Notes: generated by a model from the letters alone, not told the origin. DNA of 64,000 nt from Bog-756 sp963710495 (GCA_963710495.1 CAVQAI010000009.1:372001-436000); one strand, 5' to 3'. Shown: positions 41,632 to 50,518, numbered from the stretch's first letter. Numbers and translations: made by a program.

Positions 41632-42698
41632 GGTGACACCCCTCGGCTCTCCGGCCCGGTGGACCGGCGATCGGACATCGGCTCCTGCGACGATACCGTG
41701 GGCCGGGTCGGCGGCTCCTGGCCGCCGTGTGGCGCCACCAGTACTTTTCCCAGCGCCCGCCGCTCGGCCAGGTCGGCGAGAGCGAGGTCGGTCTGCTCGA
41801 GCGGGTAGACCGCCGAGACGTGGGGCGCGACCCGGCCGGACCGGACCAGATCGCTGAGCTCCCGACGGTCGCGCGCCACCTGGTCGGGCTGATGGCGGGC
41901 CAGGCCGGCGAGCGTGAACCCGGTGACCTCGACCCCCTTGAGCAACATCAGGTTGAGCGGGATGCGGGGGATCTCACCGGAGGCAAATCCGACCGAGACG
42001 AAACGGCCTCCCCAGCGCAAGGCACGCAGCGCCGGCTCGGCCACGGCCCCCCCGACCGGGTCGACGACGGCATGGGCACCGCCACCGGTGAGCTCCTTGA
42101 TGCGCTCCTTCAGATCCTCGTGGCCGTAGCAGACACCCGCGCTCGCCCCCTTCCGGCGACAGAGGTCGAGGCGCTCCGGGGTCGAGGCGGCGGCCAGCAC
42201 CGAAGCCCCCAGGGCGGTTCCGATCTCGACCGCGGCCAGGCCGACGCCACCGGCCGCCCCGAGGACCACGACCCACTCCCCGGGCTCGACGCGGGCCACG
42301 CTGCGGAGCGCGTGGTAGGCGGTGCGGTGGGCCACCCCCGAGGCCGCCGCCACCAGCAGGTCGGAGCCGGCATCCATCCGCTCGAGGGAGCCGACGGGAA
42401 CGACGACCTGCTCGGCGAAGGCGCCGACCAGTGTGGCACCGACGACCCGTTCGCCCTCGGTCCACCCCTCGACGCCCGGCCCGAGGGCACAGACCGTTCC
42501 CGAAAACTCGCTACCGGGCGTGAACGGCACGTCCACGTGGAGCTGGTACTGGTCGGCCACCAGCAGCACGTCGGGGAAGTTGACGGCGGCGGCGGCCACG
42601 TCCACCACCACCTCGCCCGGGCCCGGCCGCGGGTCCTCGACCTCCTCGACCGAAACCGAGGAGGGCCCGCCGTACTGCCGGCACCGGGCGGCGCGCAT
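41628..42698 (-). CDS. Zinc-independent NADPH:quinone/enoyl reductase (MDR family)
   Basis: A 356-residue medium-chain dehydrogenase/reductase: PGPGEVVVDVAAAAVNFPD, the substrate region LVADQYQ, nucleotide site VVLGAAGGVGLAAVEIG, and GKVLVAP near the C-terminus. No structural or catalytic zinc cysteine/histidine pattern is present, as in quinone oxidoreductases and enoyl-CoA/enone reductases. A 35-residue disordered tail follows. It lies 11 bp after the ACAD11-like gene and overlaps the DUF2889 start. Confidence 0.9.
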   Translation of the reverse strand: MRAARCRQYGGPSSVSVEEVEDPRPGPGEVVVDVAAAAVNFPDVLLVADQYQLHVDVPFTPGSEFSGTVCALGPGVEGWTEGERVVGATLVGAFAEQVVVPVGSLERMDAGSDLLVAAASGVAHRTAYHALRSVARVEPGEWVVVLGAAGGVGLAAVEIGTALGASVLAAASTPERLDLCRRKGASAGVCYGHEDLKERIKELTGGGAHAVVDPVGGAVAEPALRALRWGGRFVSVGFASGEIPRIPLNLMLLKGVEVTGFTLAGLARHQPDQVARDRRELSDLVRSGRVAPHVSAVYPLEQTDLALADLAERRALGKVLVAPHGGQEPPTRPTVSSQEPMSDRRSTGPESRGVSP

Positions 42699-42709
42699 TC
42701 AGGCGGGCT

Positions 42710-44011
42710 TCACGAGTTGCCGACGACGTGCTCGAGGTAGGTGGCCAGCTTGGCCCGGGCCTCCTCCCGCTTGGCCGGCAGGTGGGCGGTCGGCCAGAGG
42801 CCGGGTGCCGCTTCGTAGTCCTTCAACACCTCGCGGGCCACGGTGATCTTGTGCACCTCGGTCGGCCCGTCGACGACGCTCATGATGGGGGCCATCATCC
42901 ACATGCTCCCGAAGGGCATCTCGTTCGACACGCCGAGGGCCCCGTGGGCGTGCATCGACCGCCACACCGCGTCGTGGACGACCTTGGGCGTCAGCGCCTT
43001 GATGGCGGCGATGTTCTTCCGGGTCCGGCGGTAGTCCTTGTACCGGTCGATCTCCCAGGCGGTGTACAGGACGAGCAGGCGGAATTGGGCCAGGTCGGCG
43101 TAGGAGTCGGCGATGTCGCCCTGGATGAACTCCTTGCGGGCCAACAGGCTGCCCTGGGTCTCGCGGCTGAGCACCCGTTCGCACAGCAGGTCGAGCGCCC
43201 GCTGGCAGGTGGCCACGGTCCGCATGGCATGGTGCACCCGGCCTCCGCCCAGCCGGGTCTGGGCGATGGCGAAGGCCTGGCCCTCACCGCCGAGGAGGCT
43301 GTCGGCCGGCACCCGGACGTCTTCGTAGTGGATCAGGGCGTGCATCCCCTCCTCCTCGGACTCCCCGGCCAGGCCGACGTGGCGGACCATGTCGACTCCC
43401 GGGGTGTCGGTGGGCACGAGGAACATCGATGCCCCCTTGTACACGCTCACGTCCGGATCGGTGATAGCCATCACGATCAGGAAGCTGGCGGTGCGGGCGT
43501 TCGAGGAGAAGAACTTCCACCCGTTGATAACCCACTCGTCCCCGTCCCGGATGGCCCTGGTGGTGAACTGCTGGGGGTCGGAGCCCGCCTGTGGCTCGGT
43601 CATCGAGTAGCAGGAGAACACCTCCCCGTCGAGCAGCGGTTGCAGGTAGGCGGCCTTCTGTTCGTCGGTCCCGTAGTGGGCGATGATCTCGGCGTTGCCG
43701 GTGTCGGGCGCCTGTGTCCCGAACACGATCGGCGCCCAGCTGGACGTGCCCAGGATCTCGTTCAGCAGGGCGAGCTTCAGCTGCCCGTAACCCTTGCCCC
43801 CCAACTCGGGGCCGAGATGGGCCGCCCACAGATCGTGATCGCGCACCTCCTGCTTCATCGGATCGACGATGGGCCGGAGCTCGTCGTCCAGCGGGTGGAA
43901 CTGGCGGTGCGGGTAGAGGAGGTCGAGGGGCTCGACCCGCTCGGCCACGAACTCGCGGGCCCAGTCCAGCTTGGCCTGGAACTCAGGCTCGGTGGAGAAA
44001 TCCCAACTCAT
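42710..44011 (-). CDS. ACAD11-like acyl-CoA dehydrogenase
   Basis: A 433-residue acyl-CoA dehydrogenase with features of the ACAD10/ACAD11 branch: FSCYSMTEPQAGSDPQQF, LGGGRVHHAMRTVATCQRAL followed by CERV, and SVVDGPTEVHKITVAREVL. In mammals ACAD11 fuses such a domain to an APH-type kinase and handles 4-hydroxyacyl-CoAs through a phospho-intermediate; here a matching kinase is a separate gene at 45733. The ATG overlaps the TetR stop (ATGA), so the regulator and enzyme are cotranslated. The assignment to the branch is by motif memory and should be tested by a tree. Confidence 0.88.
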   Translation of the reverse strand: MSWDFSTEPEFQAKLDWAREFVAERVEPLDLLYPHRQFHPLDDELRPIVDPMKQEVRDHDLWAAHLGPELGGKGYGQLKLALLNEILGTSSWAPIVFGTQAPDTGNAEIIAHYGTDEQKAAYLQPLLDGEVFSCYSMTEPQAGSDPQQFTTRAIRDGDEWVINGWKFFSSNARTASFLIVMAITDPDVSVYKGASMFLVPTDTPGVDMVRHVGLAGESEEEGMHALIHYEDVRVPADSLLGGEGQAFAIAQTRLGGGRVHHAMRTVATCQRALDLLCERVLSRETQGSLLARKEFIQGDIADSYADLAQFRLLVLYTAWEIDRYKDYRRTRKNIAAIKALTPKVVHDAVWRSMHAHGALGVSNEMPFGSMWMMAPIMSVVDGPTEVHKITVAREVLKDYEAAPGLWPTAHLPAKREEARAKLATYLEHVVGNS

Positions 44012-44733
44012 GTCGGTCCTTTCGTCATGGCGCCTTCGGGAATCCGGTGACGGGACGGGATGACGGTGCCGTCGGCGCCGTCGCTGGCGCCGAGCCCGGA
44101 GAGGAACCGGTCGTTGAGGACGGCCATCTCCCGACGAGCGGCCTCCGGGTCGTCGGCATGGGCCACGTACATGGCCGAGCCCACGCCGAGGGCGGCCAGC
44201 AGATGGGCGAGCGGCTCGACGGGCTGGGTCTCGAGGACGCCCTCGGCCATGGCGTCGCGCAGGTATTCCTTGATCTTCTCGTCCGGTCCGTCACCCCGCT
44301 CCGACCACGCCGTCCAACCCAGCACGGCCGGCCCGTCGATCAGGACGATCTGCCGGTAGGCCGGGTTGGTGGACGCGGCATCGAGGTAGACCTCGCTGTT
44401 GGCCCGGAACAACTCCCAGGCACTGGCCGGCGGGTCCCCGGAACGGCGGTGCAAGAGCTGGACCACTTCGCCCGAGACCTCCTCGAACACCGCCCGGAAC
44501 AGGTCCTCCTTGTCCCGGAAGTGGTGGTAGAGGGCACCCCGGGTGAGCCCGGCCCGCCGGACGACCTCCTCGGTCCGGGTGGCCCGGAAGCCGTTTTCGG
44601 CGAACAGCTGGCGGGCCGTGGCCAGGAGGGCCCGGCGGGTGTCGGCCACGTGCTCGGCCCGCAGGCCAGGTGGGCCAGGCGCGCGGCGCGCTCGAGGTGC
44701 CGGAGGCGGCCCGGCCCCGACGGCCGTCCCCAA
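44008..44733 (-). CDS. TetR-family regulator of the ACAD11-like operon
   Basis: A 241-residue TetR protein: HTH domain TRRALLATARQLFAENGFRA, TEEVVRRAGLTRGALYHHF and RDKEDLFRAVFEE, then a ligand-binding domain. The open frame starts at a TTG (44733); a GTG at 44649 would remove a 28-residue Pro/Ala-rich extension and is also plausible. It is the first gene of the operon 44733-40504 and probably represses it and the divergent SDR/kinase genes through the inverted repeat at 44771. Likely ligand: an acyl-CoA (inference). Confidence 0.88.
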   Translation of the reverse strand: MGTAVGAGPPPAPRARRAPGPPGLRAEHVADTRRALLATARQLFAENGFRATRTEEVVRRAGLTRGALYHHFRDKEDLFRAVFEEVSGEVVQLLHRRSGDPPASAWELFRANSEVYLDAASTNPAYRQIVLIDGPAVLGWTAWSERGDGPDEKIKEYLRDAMAEGVLETQPVEPLAHLLAALGVGSAMYVAHADDPEAARREMAVLNDRFLSGLGASDGADGTVIPSRHRIPEGAMTKGPT

Positions 44734-44770
44734 CCACCGGTGCCGGCCGGTCCGGCCCTTGATGCATCAC

Positions 44771-44787
44771 GTATCCAACATACATAC
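44771..44787. promoter_or_regulatory. Candidate TetR operator
   Basis: GTATCCAACATACATAC has GTAT/ATAC ends and a symmetric A..T pair, the shape of a 17-bp TetR operator. It sits in the 99-bp divergent gap between the TetR gene and the SDR, in the only AT-richer stretch there. CATACT at 44783 could be the forward -10 box. Confidence 0.5.
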
Positions 44788-44832
44788 TGTCTCCAACCCG
44801 CGCCGACAGGCGGCCGACCGAAGCGGAGGAAC

Positions 44833-45703
44833 GTGGACGATCTGGAGGGGAAGGTGGCCCTGGTGACCGGCGCCAGCCGAGGGGTCGGGCGCCGCCACCG
44901 CGACCCTGCTGGCCGAAGCCGGCTGCGACGTGGCGTGCGCCGCCCGGGCCACCCGGGCCCAGCCCCAGCGCACCACCGGCACCCTGGACGACACGGTGGA
45001 CCGGGTCACCGCCCTCGGTCGCCGGGCCCTCGCCATCCCGACCAACCTGGCCGTCGACCGCGAGGTGGAGGCCATGGTGGCCCGTACCGTCGAGCACTTC
45101 GGCCGGCTCGACATCCTGGTCAACAATGCCGCCATCACCTTCGTCGGCGACCTCGACATCCCCTTGCACCGGTACGACTTGATCATGCAGGTCAACTTGC
45201 GCGCCCCTTTGATCGCCATCCGGGAGGCGGTCCCGGCCATGGAGGCGGTCGGAGGTGGTTCGGTGGTCAACGTCTCCTCGGTGGCCGCTCTCTACCCGCA
45301 CGCCTCGCTCATGGCCTACGGGATGTCCAAGATCGGCCTCGAGCGCCTGACCGTGGACGCCGCCAGCCAGCTGGCCGCCTCGAACATCGCCGTCAATTGC
45401 TTCCGGATCGACATCGCCGTGGCCTCCGAGGGATTCGTGGCCAACACCCCCGGCGTCGACCACTCGAACTGGGAACCGAGCGAGGTGGCGGCGGAAGGCA
45501 TCGTGTGGATGGTGCGCCAACCACCCGGCTACTCGGGCCGGCGGGAATCCATGTTCGCCCTTCGCCGGCGGGAGGGGATCATGACGTCGCGGGTCCCGGC
45601 TCCGCAGGCCACGGCGCCGCCCCAAGAGCTCTACGACGGCTTGGCGCCGGTCGGCGACGCCGGCTTCGAGGAGCCGTATCCGGACGATCCGGAACGGTCC
45701 TGA
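44833..45703 (+). pseudogene. Short-chain dehydrogenase, frameshifted near the N-terminus
   Basis: An SDR of about 290 residues. MDDLEGKVALVTGASRGVG is in one frame; an extra G near 44889 (expected GVGAATATLLAEAG) shifts it, and the remainder (NNAAITFVGDLDIPL, VNVSSVAALYPHASLMAYGMSK with Ser and Tyr-x3-Lys) is in the next frame to a normal stop. GGAGGAAC precedes the GTG. The C-terminal 50 residues are a polar extension. It is 29 bp before the kinase gene and divergent from the TetR operon. This is the one clear frameshift outside the 19.6-25.2 kb cluster. Confidence 0.8.
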
Positions 45704-45732
45704 CGACCCCGACGGCAGAGGAGACTGAGGCG

Positions 45733-46812
45733 ATGGCCAAACGGAGCGCCGAAGAGGAAGCGGCGATCGCCGCCCGGACCGAGGGGCTGGTGGACGAGGA
45801 GCGGCTCGGTCGCTGGATGGACACGGAGGACCTTCCCGGTGCGGGCGAGGCGGTGGCGTCGCGCTTCATCAGCGGCGGCGCCTCCAACGAGATCTTCGAG
45901 ATCACCCGAGGCGACTTCCGTGCCGTGTTGCGCCGCCCGCCCCGGGTGGTGCCGAAGGGCCGCAACGAGACCATGCTCCGGGAGTACCGGGTGCTCGAGG
46001 CGCTCAACGGGACCGACGTCCCCCATCCGGAGGCCTATGCCGCCTGCCGCGATGCCGAGGTGATCGGGGCGTCCTTCTACCTGATGAGCCTGGTCGACGG
46101 GTGGTCGCCGATGAACATGGACGGGTGGCCGCCCCCTTTCGACACCGACCTGGAGGCTCGCTACGGGTTGGGCATCCAGCTGGTCGACGGCATCGCCCGC
46201 CTGGCCCGGGTGGACTGGCGCGCCCGCGGCCTCGAGGGGTTCGGCAAGCCCGAAGGCTTCCACGACCGGCAGGTGGACCGGTGGCTGGCCCACCTCAACG
46301 CGGTCCAGTTCCGCGACCTCCCGGGACTGGACGTGGCCTCGGCGTGGCTCCGCACCCACAAGCCGAGCCACTGGGAGCCGGGCATCATCCACGGTGACTA
46401 CCAGTTCGCCAACGCCATGTTCTGCCACGGGGCACCGGCCCGGTTGGCCGCCATGGTCGACTGGGAGATGTCGACGGTCGGCGACCCGCTCCTCGACCTC
46501 GGCTGGGTGGTGAGCGGCTGGACCGACCCCGGCGAGGACCGCACCCGGGGCTACGTGGACTCGACCGGGATGCCCAGCCGGGCCGAGATCCTCGACCACT
46601 ACGCCGCCGTCAGCGGCCGCGACGTGGACGAGATCGACTACTACGTCATCCTGGCCCGGTTCAAGCTGGCCATCGTCCTCGAGGCCGGCTACGCCCGGGT
46701 GGTCGCCGGCCAGGCCGACAACCCGAGCATGGCCGCCTACGAGCACGTCGTGCTGGACCAGATGCGCGCCGCCGCCGAGCTGGCTTCGACCACTTCGCTG
46801 GGCCGGCGCTAA
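45733..46812 (+). CDS. APH-type phosphotransferase (ACAD10/11 kinase-domain-like)
   Basis: A 359-residue aminoglycoside-phosphotransferase-fold kinase: SNEIFEITRGDFRAVLRRPP (nucleotide-binding lobe), SFYLMSLVDGWSPMN, Brenner-type catalytic loop IIHGDYQFANAMF with the catalytic Asp, and MVDWEMSTVGDPLLDLGW holding the metal-binding Asp. It is of the kind fused to ACADs in ACAD10/11, which phosphorylate the hydroxyl of 4-hydroxyacyl-CoAs. Together with the dehydrogenase at 42710 across the divergent promoter it could make a two-protein version. GAGGAGACTGAGG is a plausible ribosome-binding region. Confidence 0.88.
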   Translation: MAKRSAEEEAAIAARTEGLVDEERLGRWMDTEDLPGAGEAVASRFISGGASNEIFEITRGDFRAVLRRPPRVVPKGRNETMLREYRVLEALNGTDVPHPEAYAACRDAEVIGASFYLMSLVDGWSPMNMDGWPPPFDTDLEARYGLGIQLVDGIARLARVDWRARGLEGFGKPEGFHDRQVDRWLAHLNAVQFRDLPGLDVASAWLRTHKPSHWEPGIIHGDYQFANAMFCHGAPARLAAMVDWEMSTVGDPLLDLGWVVSGWTDPGEDRTRGYVDSTGMPSRAEILDHYAAVSGRDVDEIDYYVILARFKLAIVLEAGYARVVAGQADNPSMAAYEHVVLDQMRAAAELASTTSLGRR

Positions 46813-46848
46813 GGCGTCGACCGTCGACCCGTCGACCCGTCGAGCGGT
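46812..46848. repeat. GTCGACC-type short repeats in convergent gap
   Basis: Three or four 7-8-bp GTCGACC(C) units fill the 35-bp gap between the kinase and cupin stop codons. They do not contain either stop codon. No hairpin terminator is obvious. Confidence 0.5.
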
Positions 46849-47228
46849 CAGCCGGTGTAGTCGACCGGCCCGGTCCCCGGGACCCCGATGGCGAAGGCCA
46901 AGCCGTGCAGGGGTGCGTTCGGCGAGGAGGTCCAGATGCTGTGCACGGTGTCGGGTGGCGTGTAGATCAGGTCGCCTTGATGGACCTGGCGCTCCTCGTC
47001 CCCGATCTTCATCATCCCCCGGCCGGAGACGATGTAGTAGTACTCGTGGGTGGGGTGGGAGTGCGGCTCGACCTGTCCGCCGCCTTCGACGATCCACTCG
47101 CTGACCAGCTCGAGGAAGCCGCCCTCGGTGGCGTCCTGCATCTCGCGGGGCGGGACCAGCCACCAGACCGGCACCGACCCGCCGTGCTCGATGACCGGCT
47201 TCACATCCTCCATCGACCTGACGTCCAC
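46848..47228 (-). CDS. Small cupin protein
   Basis: A 126-residue single cupin: GSVPVWWLVPPREMQD, motif 1 VEPHSHPTHEYYYIVSGRG, motif 2 TPPDTVHSIW. It is the intact paralogue of the frameshifted cupin at 22647 and shares the unusual VPVWWxVxPRE opening. It probably binds a divalent metal; function unknown. The GTG at 47228 is supported by AAGGGAGCGG. It follows the aldehyde dehydrogenase by 65 bp on the same strand. Confidence 0.85.
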   Translation of the reverse strand: MDVRSMEDVKPVIEHGGSVPVWWLVPPREMQDATEGGFLELVSEWIVEGGGQVEPHSHPTHEYYYIVSGRGMMKIGDEERQVHQGDLIYTPPDTVHSIWTSSPNAPLHGLAFAIGVPGTGPVDYTG

Positions 47229-47293
47229 ACCCGCTCCCTTCCTGCGTTCGGCCTTCCGTTGATCGGTTCCGCTACCGGCAGTGGCGCCGACGG

Positions 47294-48796
47294 TCAGCCC
47301 GCCTCGGGGGGAAGCCCGCCGGCGTAGGTCTTGGTCTCCGTGTACTGCTCGAAGCCCTCGATCCCGTTCTGGCGCCCGATCCCGCTGGCCTTGTAGCCGC
47401 CGAAGGGGGCGTCGGCCCCGTACCAGACACCGCCGTTGACCCCGACCGTCCCGGCCCGGACCCGGCGGGCGACGGCCAGGGCCCGCTCCTCGGAGCCCGA
47501 CGTCACCCCCACACCGAGCCCGTACTGGTTCTGGTTGGCCAGGCGAACGGCGTCGTCGTCGTCCTCGAAGGGCACGACGACGAGCACGGGGCCGAAGATC
47601 TCCTCCTGGGCGATGGTCATCGAGTTGTCCACGTCGGCGAAAAGGGTCGGCTCGACGTAGTAGCCCTTGTCGAACTGGGGCGGGCGGTGGCCGCCGGTCA
47701 CCAGCCGCGCTCCTTCCTCGACGCCCCGCTCGACGTACCCGAGCACCCGGTCGCGCTGCACGGCGCTGATCTGGGGACCCTGGAGGTTGCCGGGATCGGT
47801 CGGATCGCCGTAGGGCACGTTCTGGAAGCCGGCCTCGATGAGCGCCATCCCTTCGTCGTACCGGGCCCGGGGCAGCAGCATCCGGGTGAGCATGACGCAG
47901 CCCTGCCCGCCGTGGACACAGACCGTCCAGGCCATGGACAGCTTCGCCTCGAAGTCGGCGTCGTCGAGGACGATGTCGGCCGACTTGCCGCCGAGCTCGA
48001 GGAAGAGCCGCTTGAGGGTCGGGGCACCCTTCTCCATGATGCGGCGCCCCACCGCCGTCGACCCGGTGAAGGAGATGAGATCGACACGGGGGTCGGTCAC
48101 CAGCTCCTCGGCCACCGAGTTGTCCGAGGTCGTCACCACCTGGAGCACCCCGGGCGGGAAGTCGGTCCGCTCGGCCACCAGCCGGCCGATTCGGGTGGCG
48201 TTCCACGGCGTGTTGGGCGCGGCCTTGAGGATCACCGTGTTGCCGGTGGCCAGTGACGGCCCCAGCTTGTTGACGGTCACCTCGAACGGGTAGTTCCACG
48301 GCACGATGGCGGCCACCACCCCGACCGGTTCCTTGGCCACCTTGCGCCAGCTGTTGGACCCGAAGGCGTGGCCGTTGGGGAGGTCACGCTCCCACTGGAA
48401 GTCGTCGATGAAGCTGGCCGGCCAGGTGAGCCCCTCCGACAGGGGGGCGTCGAGCTGCGGGCCGTAGGTCAACAGGACCGGCGAACCCACTTCGGCCACC
48501 AGCTCGGCTCGCAACAGCTCCTTCTCCTCTTCGAGGGCGGCGTGGAGTTGACGGATGCAGCGCTTCCGCATTTCCTTGTCATCGGCCCAGCCCGACTCGT
48601 CGAACGCCCGGCGGCCGGCGGCGATGGCTGCGTCCATATCCTCCGAACCGGCATCCGCCACCTGACCGAGGACCTCCTCGGTGGCCGGGTTGATGTTGTC
48701 GAACTGCTTGCCGGAGCTGGCCTCGACGAGCTTGCCGTCGATGAGCATCCGGTGCTCGCCCACCACGGGAGCGGTCGTTTCGTCGGTGGTCGCCAT
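47294..48796 (-). CDS. Aldehyde dehydrogenase
   Basis: A 500-residue NAD(P)-dependent aldehyde dehydrogenase: IVPWNYPFEVTVNKLGPSL with the catalytic Asn168, Lys191 in VILKAAPNTP, FTGSTAVGRRIM, the general base Glu267 in LELGGKSADI, and the nucleophile Cys300 in HGGQGCVM. The C-terminal FGGYKASGIGRQNG is standard. GGGAGGGATCCG sits upstream of the ATG at 48796. The aldehyde is unknown. Downstream cupin may be cotranscribed. Confidence 0.94.
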   Translation of the reverse strand: MATTDETTAPVVGEHRMLIDGKLVEASSGKQFDNINPATEEVLGQVADAGSEDMDAAIAAGRRAFDESGWADDKEMRKRCIRQLHAALEEEKELLRAELVAEVGSPVLLTYGPQLDAPLSEGLTWPASFIDDFQWERDLPNGHAFGSNSWRKVAKEPVGVVAAIVPWNYPFEVTVNKLGPSLATGNTVILKAAPNTPWNATRIGRLVAERTDFPPGVLQVVTTSDNSVAEELVTDPRVDLISFTGSTAVGRRIMEKGAPTLKRLFLELGGKSADIVLDDADFEAKLSMAWTVCVHGGQGCVMLTRMLLPRARYDEGMALIEAGFQNVPYGDPTDPGNLQGPQISAVQRDRVLGYVERGVEEGARLVTGGHRPPQFDKGYYVEPTLFADVDNSMTIAQEEIFGPVLVVVPFEDDDDAVRLANQNQYGLGVGVTSGSEERALAVARRVRAGTVGVNGGVWYGADAPFGGYKASGIGRQNGIEGFEQYTETKTYAGGLPPEAG

Positions 48797-48927
48797 CGGA
48801 TCCCTCCCGTCATCGGCCGGCCCCTCGTGGCCGACCTCACCCCGCGGCATGTTAGTGGTTCGGTGCGGTCGGCCGCCTGGGCCCCTCGACGCGTCGGGAT
48901 CGCGAGCCGTGGGCGACGAACCACTCG

Positions 48928-50295
48928 TCACCGCGCCGGTCGGTCCGGTGGTCCTCCCCGCACGCCCGTGACGTGGTTGGCGAACGCACTGGCCGCCGTC
49001 ATCGAGCAATCGACGAGATGCCCGCCGCCGTTGACGATGGAGGCCAGCGCTCCGGTCGCTCCACACAGCCCGCTGATGGGGTCGGCGATGGCGTCGGCGC
49101 AGAAGACGGGGCCCGTCGGGTCGGCGCCGGACACCAACCCCCCTCCGGCGGCGGCATCGTCCCCGAAGGCCACCCAGTTGGACCGCGTCCCCGACCGGCC
49201 GTGGCCGGTGATGGAGATCCAGGTCCGCCCGGGACGCGAGCCGAGGAACTGCTCCGGGCCCAGGCCGAGGTGGCCGAGGGCGCGCGGCCGTGACGCCTCG
49301 ATGACCACATCGGCCTGGTCCACCAACTCGCCCAGGGCCCGTCGGCCGGCCTCCGACCCGAAGTCGAGCACGACCTGCTCGTGTCCGGCGTGGAGCTCCT
49401 CGAACAGCCACGGGTCACCCTGCCGGGCCGCGTCGGGCCGGCTGACGTCCTCGACTTTCACCACCTCGGCGCCGCACCGGCCGAGCAGCTGGGCGCAGAG
49501 GGGTCCGGCCCACATGGCCGAGAAGTCGACCACCCTCGTTTGCCGGGGACCGGCGGCGACCGGTCGTCCCGGACGGCTGATCGCCCAGGGCATGGGGTCG
49601 GACGCGCTGGTCGCCACCTCGGCCGCCGGGAGGCCGAGGAGCTGGGCGGCGGCCACCAGCTCACGGGCCGGGCGGCGCCGGGTGAAGTCCTCGAGCCGGT
49701 CCCAGAGCTCGTCGGCGAGATCGTCGGCCTCCGCCGAGGGGGGGTCGGCCGCCTCCGCCGGCGGGGAGTCGGCGCCGGGCTCGGACCCGTGGGAGGCGCG
49801 TCGCTCGTCCACCGTGATCGCACCCGAGCTGAGGGCGGGCAGCAGCTCCACGTCGCCCGGCCGGGAGAGCGTGATCGCCAGCCAGCCGTCGGCGGCCCGC
49901 AGGATCCGGCTCCGGCCACCGACCGATGTCCGTCCGCGTCGCGCCCGGCCGCCGGTCGCGGCCCGGCCGGTCAGCAACGCACCGACGTCGAGCGGACCGG
50001 GGTCGACCCCGACCGAGCCGGCCAGGGCGGCCAGCAACCCGGCGGTACCCCGCAGGGCGCCGATGACGTCACCGGCCGGCCACTGCGGGGGTCCGTCCGG
50101 CCTCCCGGTCAGCCACATGGCGCCGGAAGCGGCCCAAGCCAACACCGGGCACACCGCCTCCTCGGGTCCCGACGAATCGACCCACCCGCCTACGTCGGGC
50201 ACCGTCAGACCACAGGTACGCAGTGAACCGGCCAGGTACTCCCCCGCCCGTACGGCCGACGTCGTCCCTGGGTCGGAGGATCGACGCACCGGCAC
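48928..50295 (-). CDS. CaiB/BaiF-type (family III) CoA transferase
   Basis: A 455-residue family-III CoA transferase-like protein. The usual N-terminal signature VVDFSAMWAGPLCAQLLGRC, then AEVVKVED, occurs unusually late (about residue 245), with a 240-residue region before it that includes AADGWLAITLSRPGD, normally a C-terminal-domain element. This order suggests a permuted arrangement of the two domains. The GTG start is fixed by TAATCT 6 nt upstream (leaderless). The stretch between it and the aldehyde dehydrogenase holds nothing recognisable. Confidence 0.82.
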   Translation of the reverse strand: MPVRRSSDPGTTSAVRAGEYLAGSLRTCGLTVPDVGGWVDSSGPEEAVCPVLAWAASGAMWLTGRPDGPPQWPAGDVIGALRGTAGLLAALAGSVGVDPGPLDVGALLTGRAATGGRARRGRTSVGGRSRILRAADGWLAITLSRPGDVELLPALSSGAITVDERRASHGSEPGADSPPAEAADPPSAEADDLADELWDRLEDFTRRRPARELVAAAQLLGLPAAEVATSASDPMPWAISRPGRPVAAGPRQTRVVDFSAMWAGPLCAQLLGRCGAEVVKVEDVSRPDAARQGDPWLFEELHAGHEQVVLDFGSEAGRRALGELVDQADVVIEASRPRALGHLGLGPEQFLGSRPGRTWISITGHGRSGTRSNWVAFGDDAAAGGGLVSGADPTGPVFCADAIADPISGLCGATGALASIVNGGGHLVDCSMTAASAFANHVTGVRGGPPDRPAR

Positions 50296-50301
50296 GGACA
50301 G

Positions 50302-50307
50302 AGATTA
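50302..50307 (-). promoter_or_regulatory. Putative leaderless promoter -10 box (TAATCT)
   Basis: TAATCT on the reverse strand is 6 nt upstream of the CoA transferase GTG. In the same 223-bp divergent gap a forward TACGAT at 50326-50331 could start the operon at 50519 with a leader of about 180 nt; the leader shows no recognised riboswitch. Confidence 0.5.
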
Positions 50308-50518
50308 CCGATCCGCGGTTCGGGCTACGATGCCGCCAGACCTGGGCGACGGGCCTCGGGCCAGCCGGGCCCTGCCTGGGTCGCTCGGAGTGCCGTCGAC
50401 GAAGGTGACGAAGGTGCGGAGCGCGGTCGATCCGTGACCTCCACCCGTCGGCTCGTCGCCGCCGTGGTTCCGACGCCCGTGGTCCGAAGGGACGACAGAC
50501 CCGAGGAGGGATTGCTGC

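Noticed and set aside
43714..46812. A 1032-codon forward open frame spanning several genes
   Set aside because: It includes antisense sequence of the ACAD11-like and TetR genes, the first 18 codons of the SDR and the kinase by chance continuity in a GC-rich genome. Only the kinase part from 45733 is coding in this frame.
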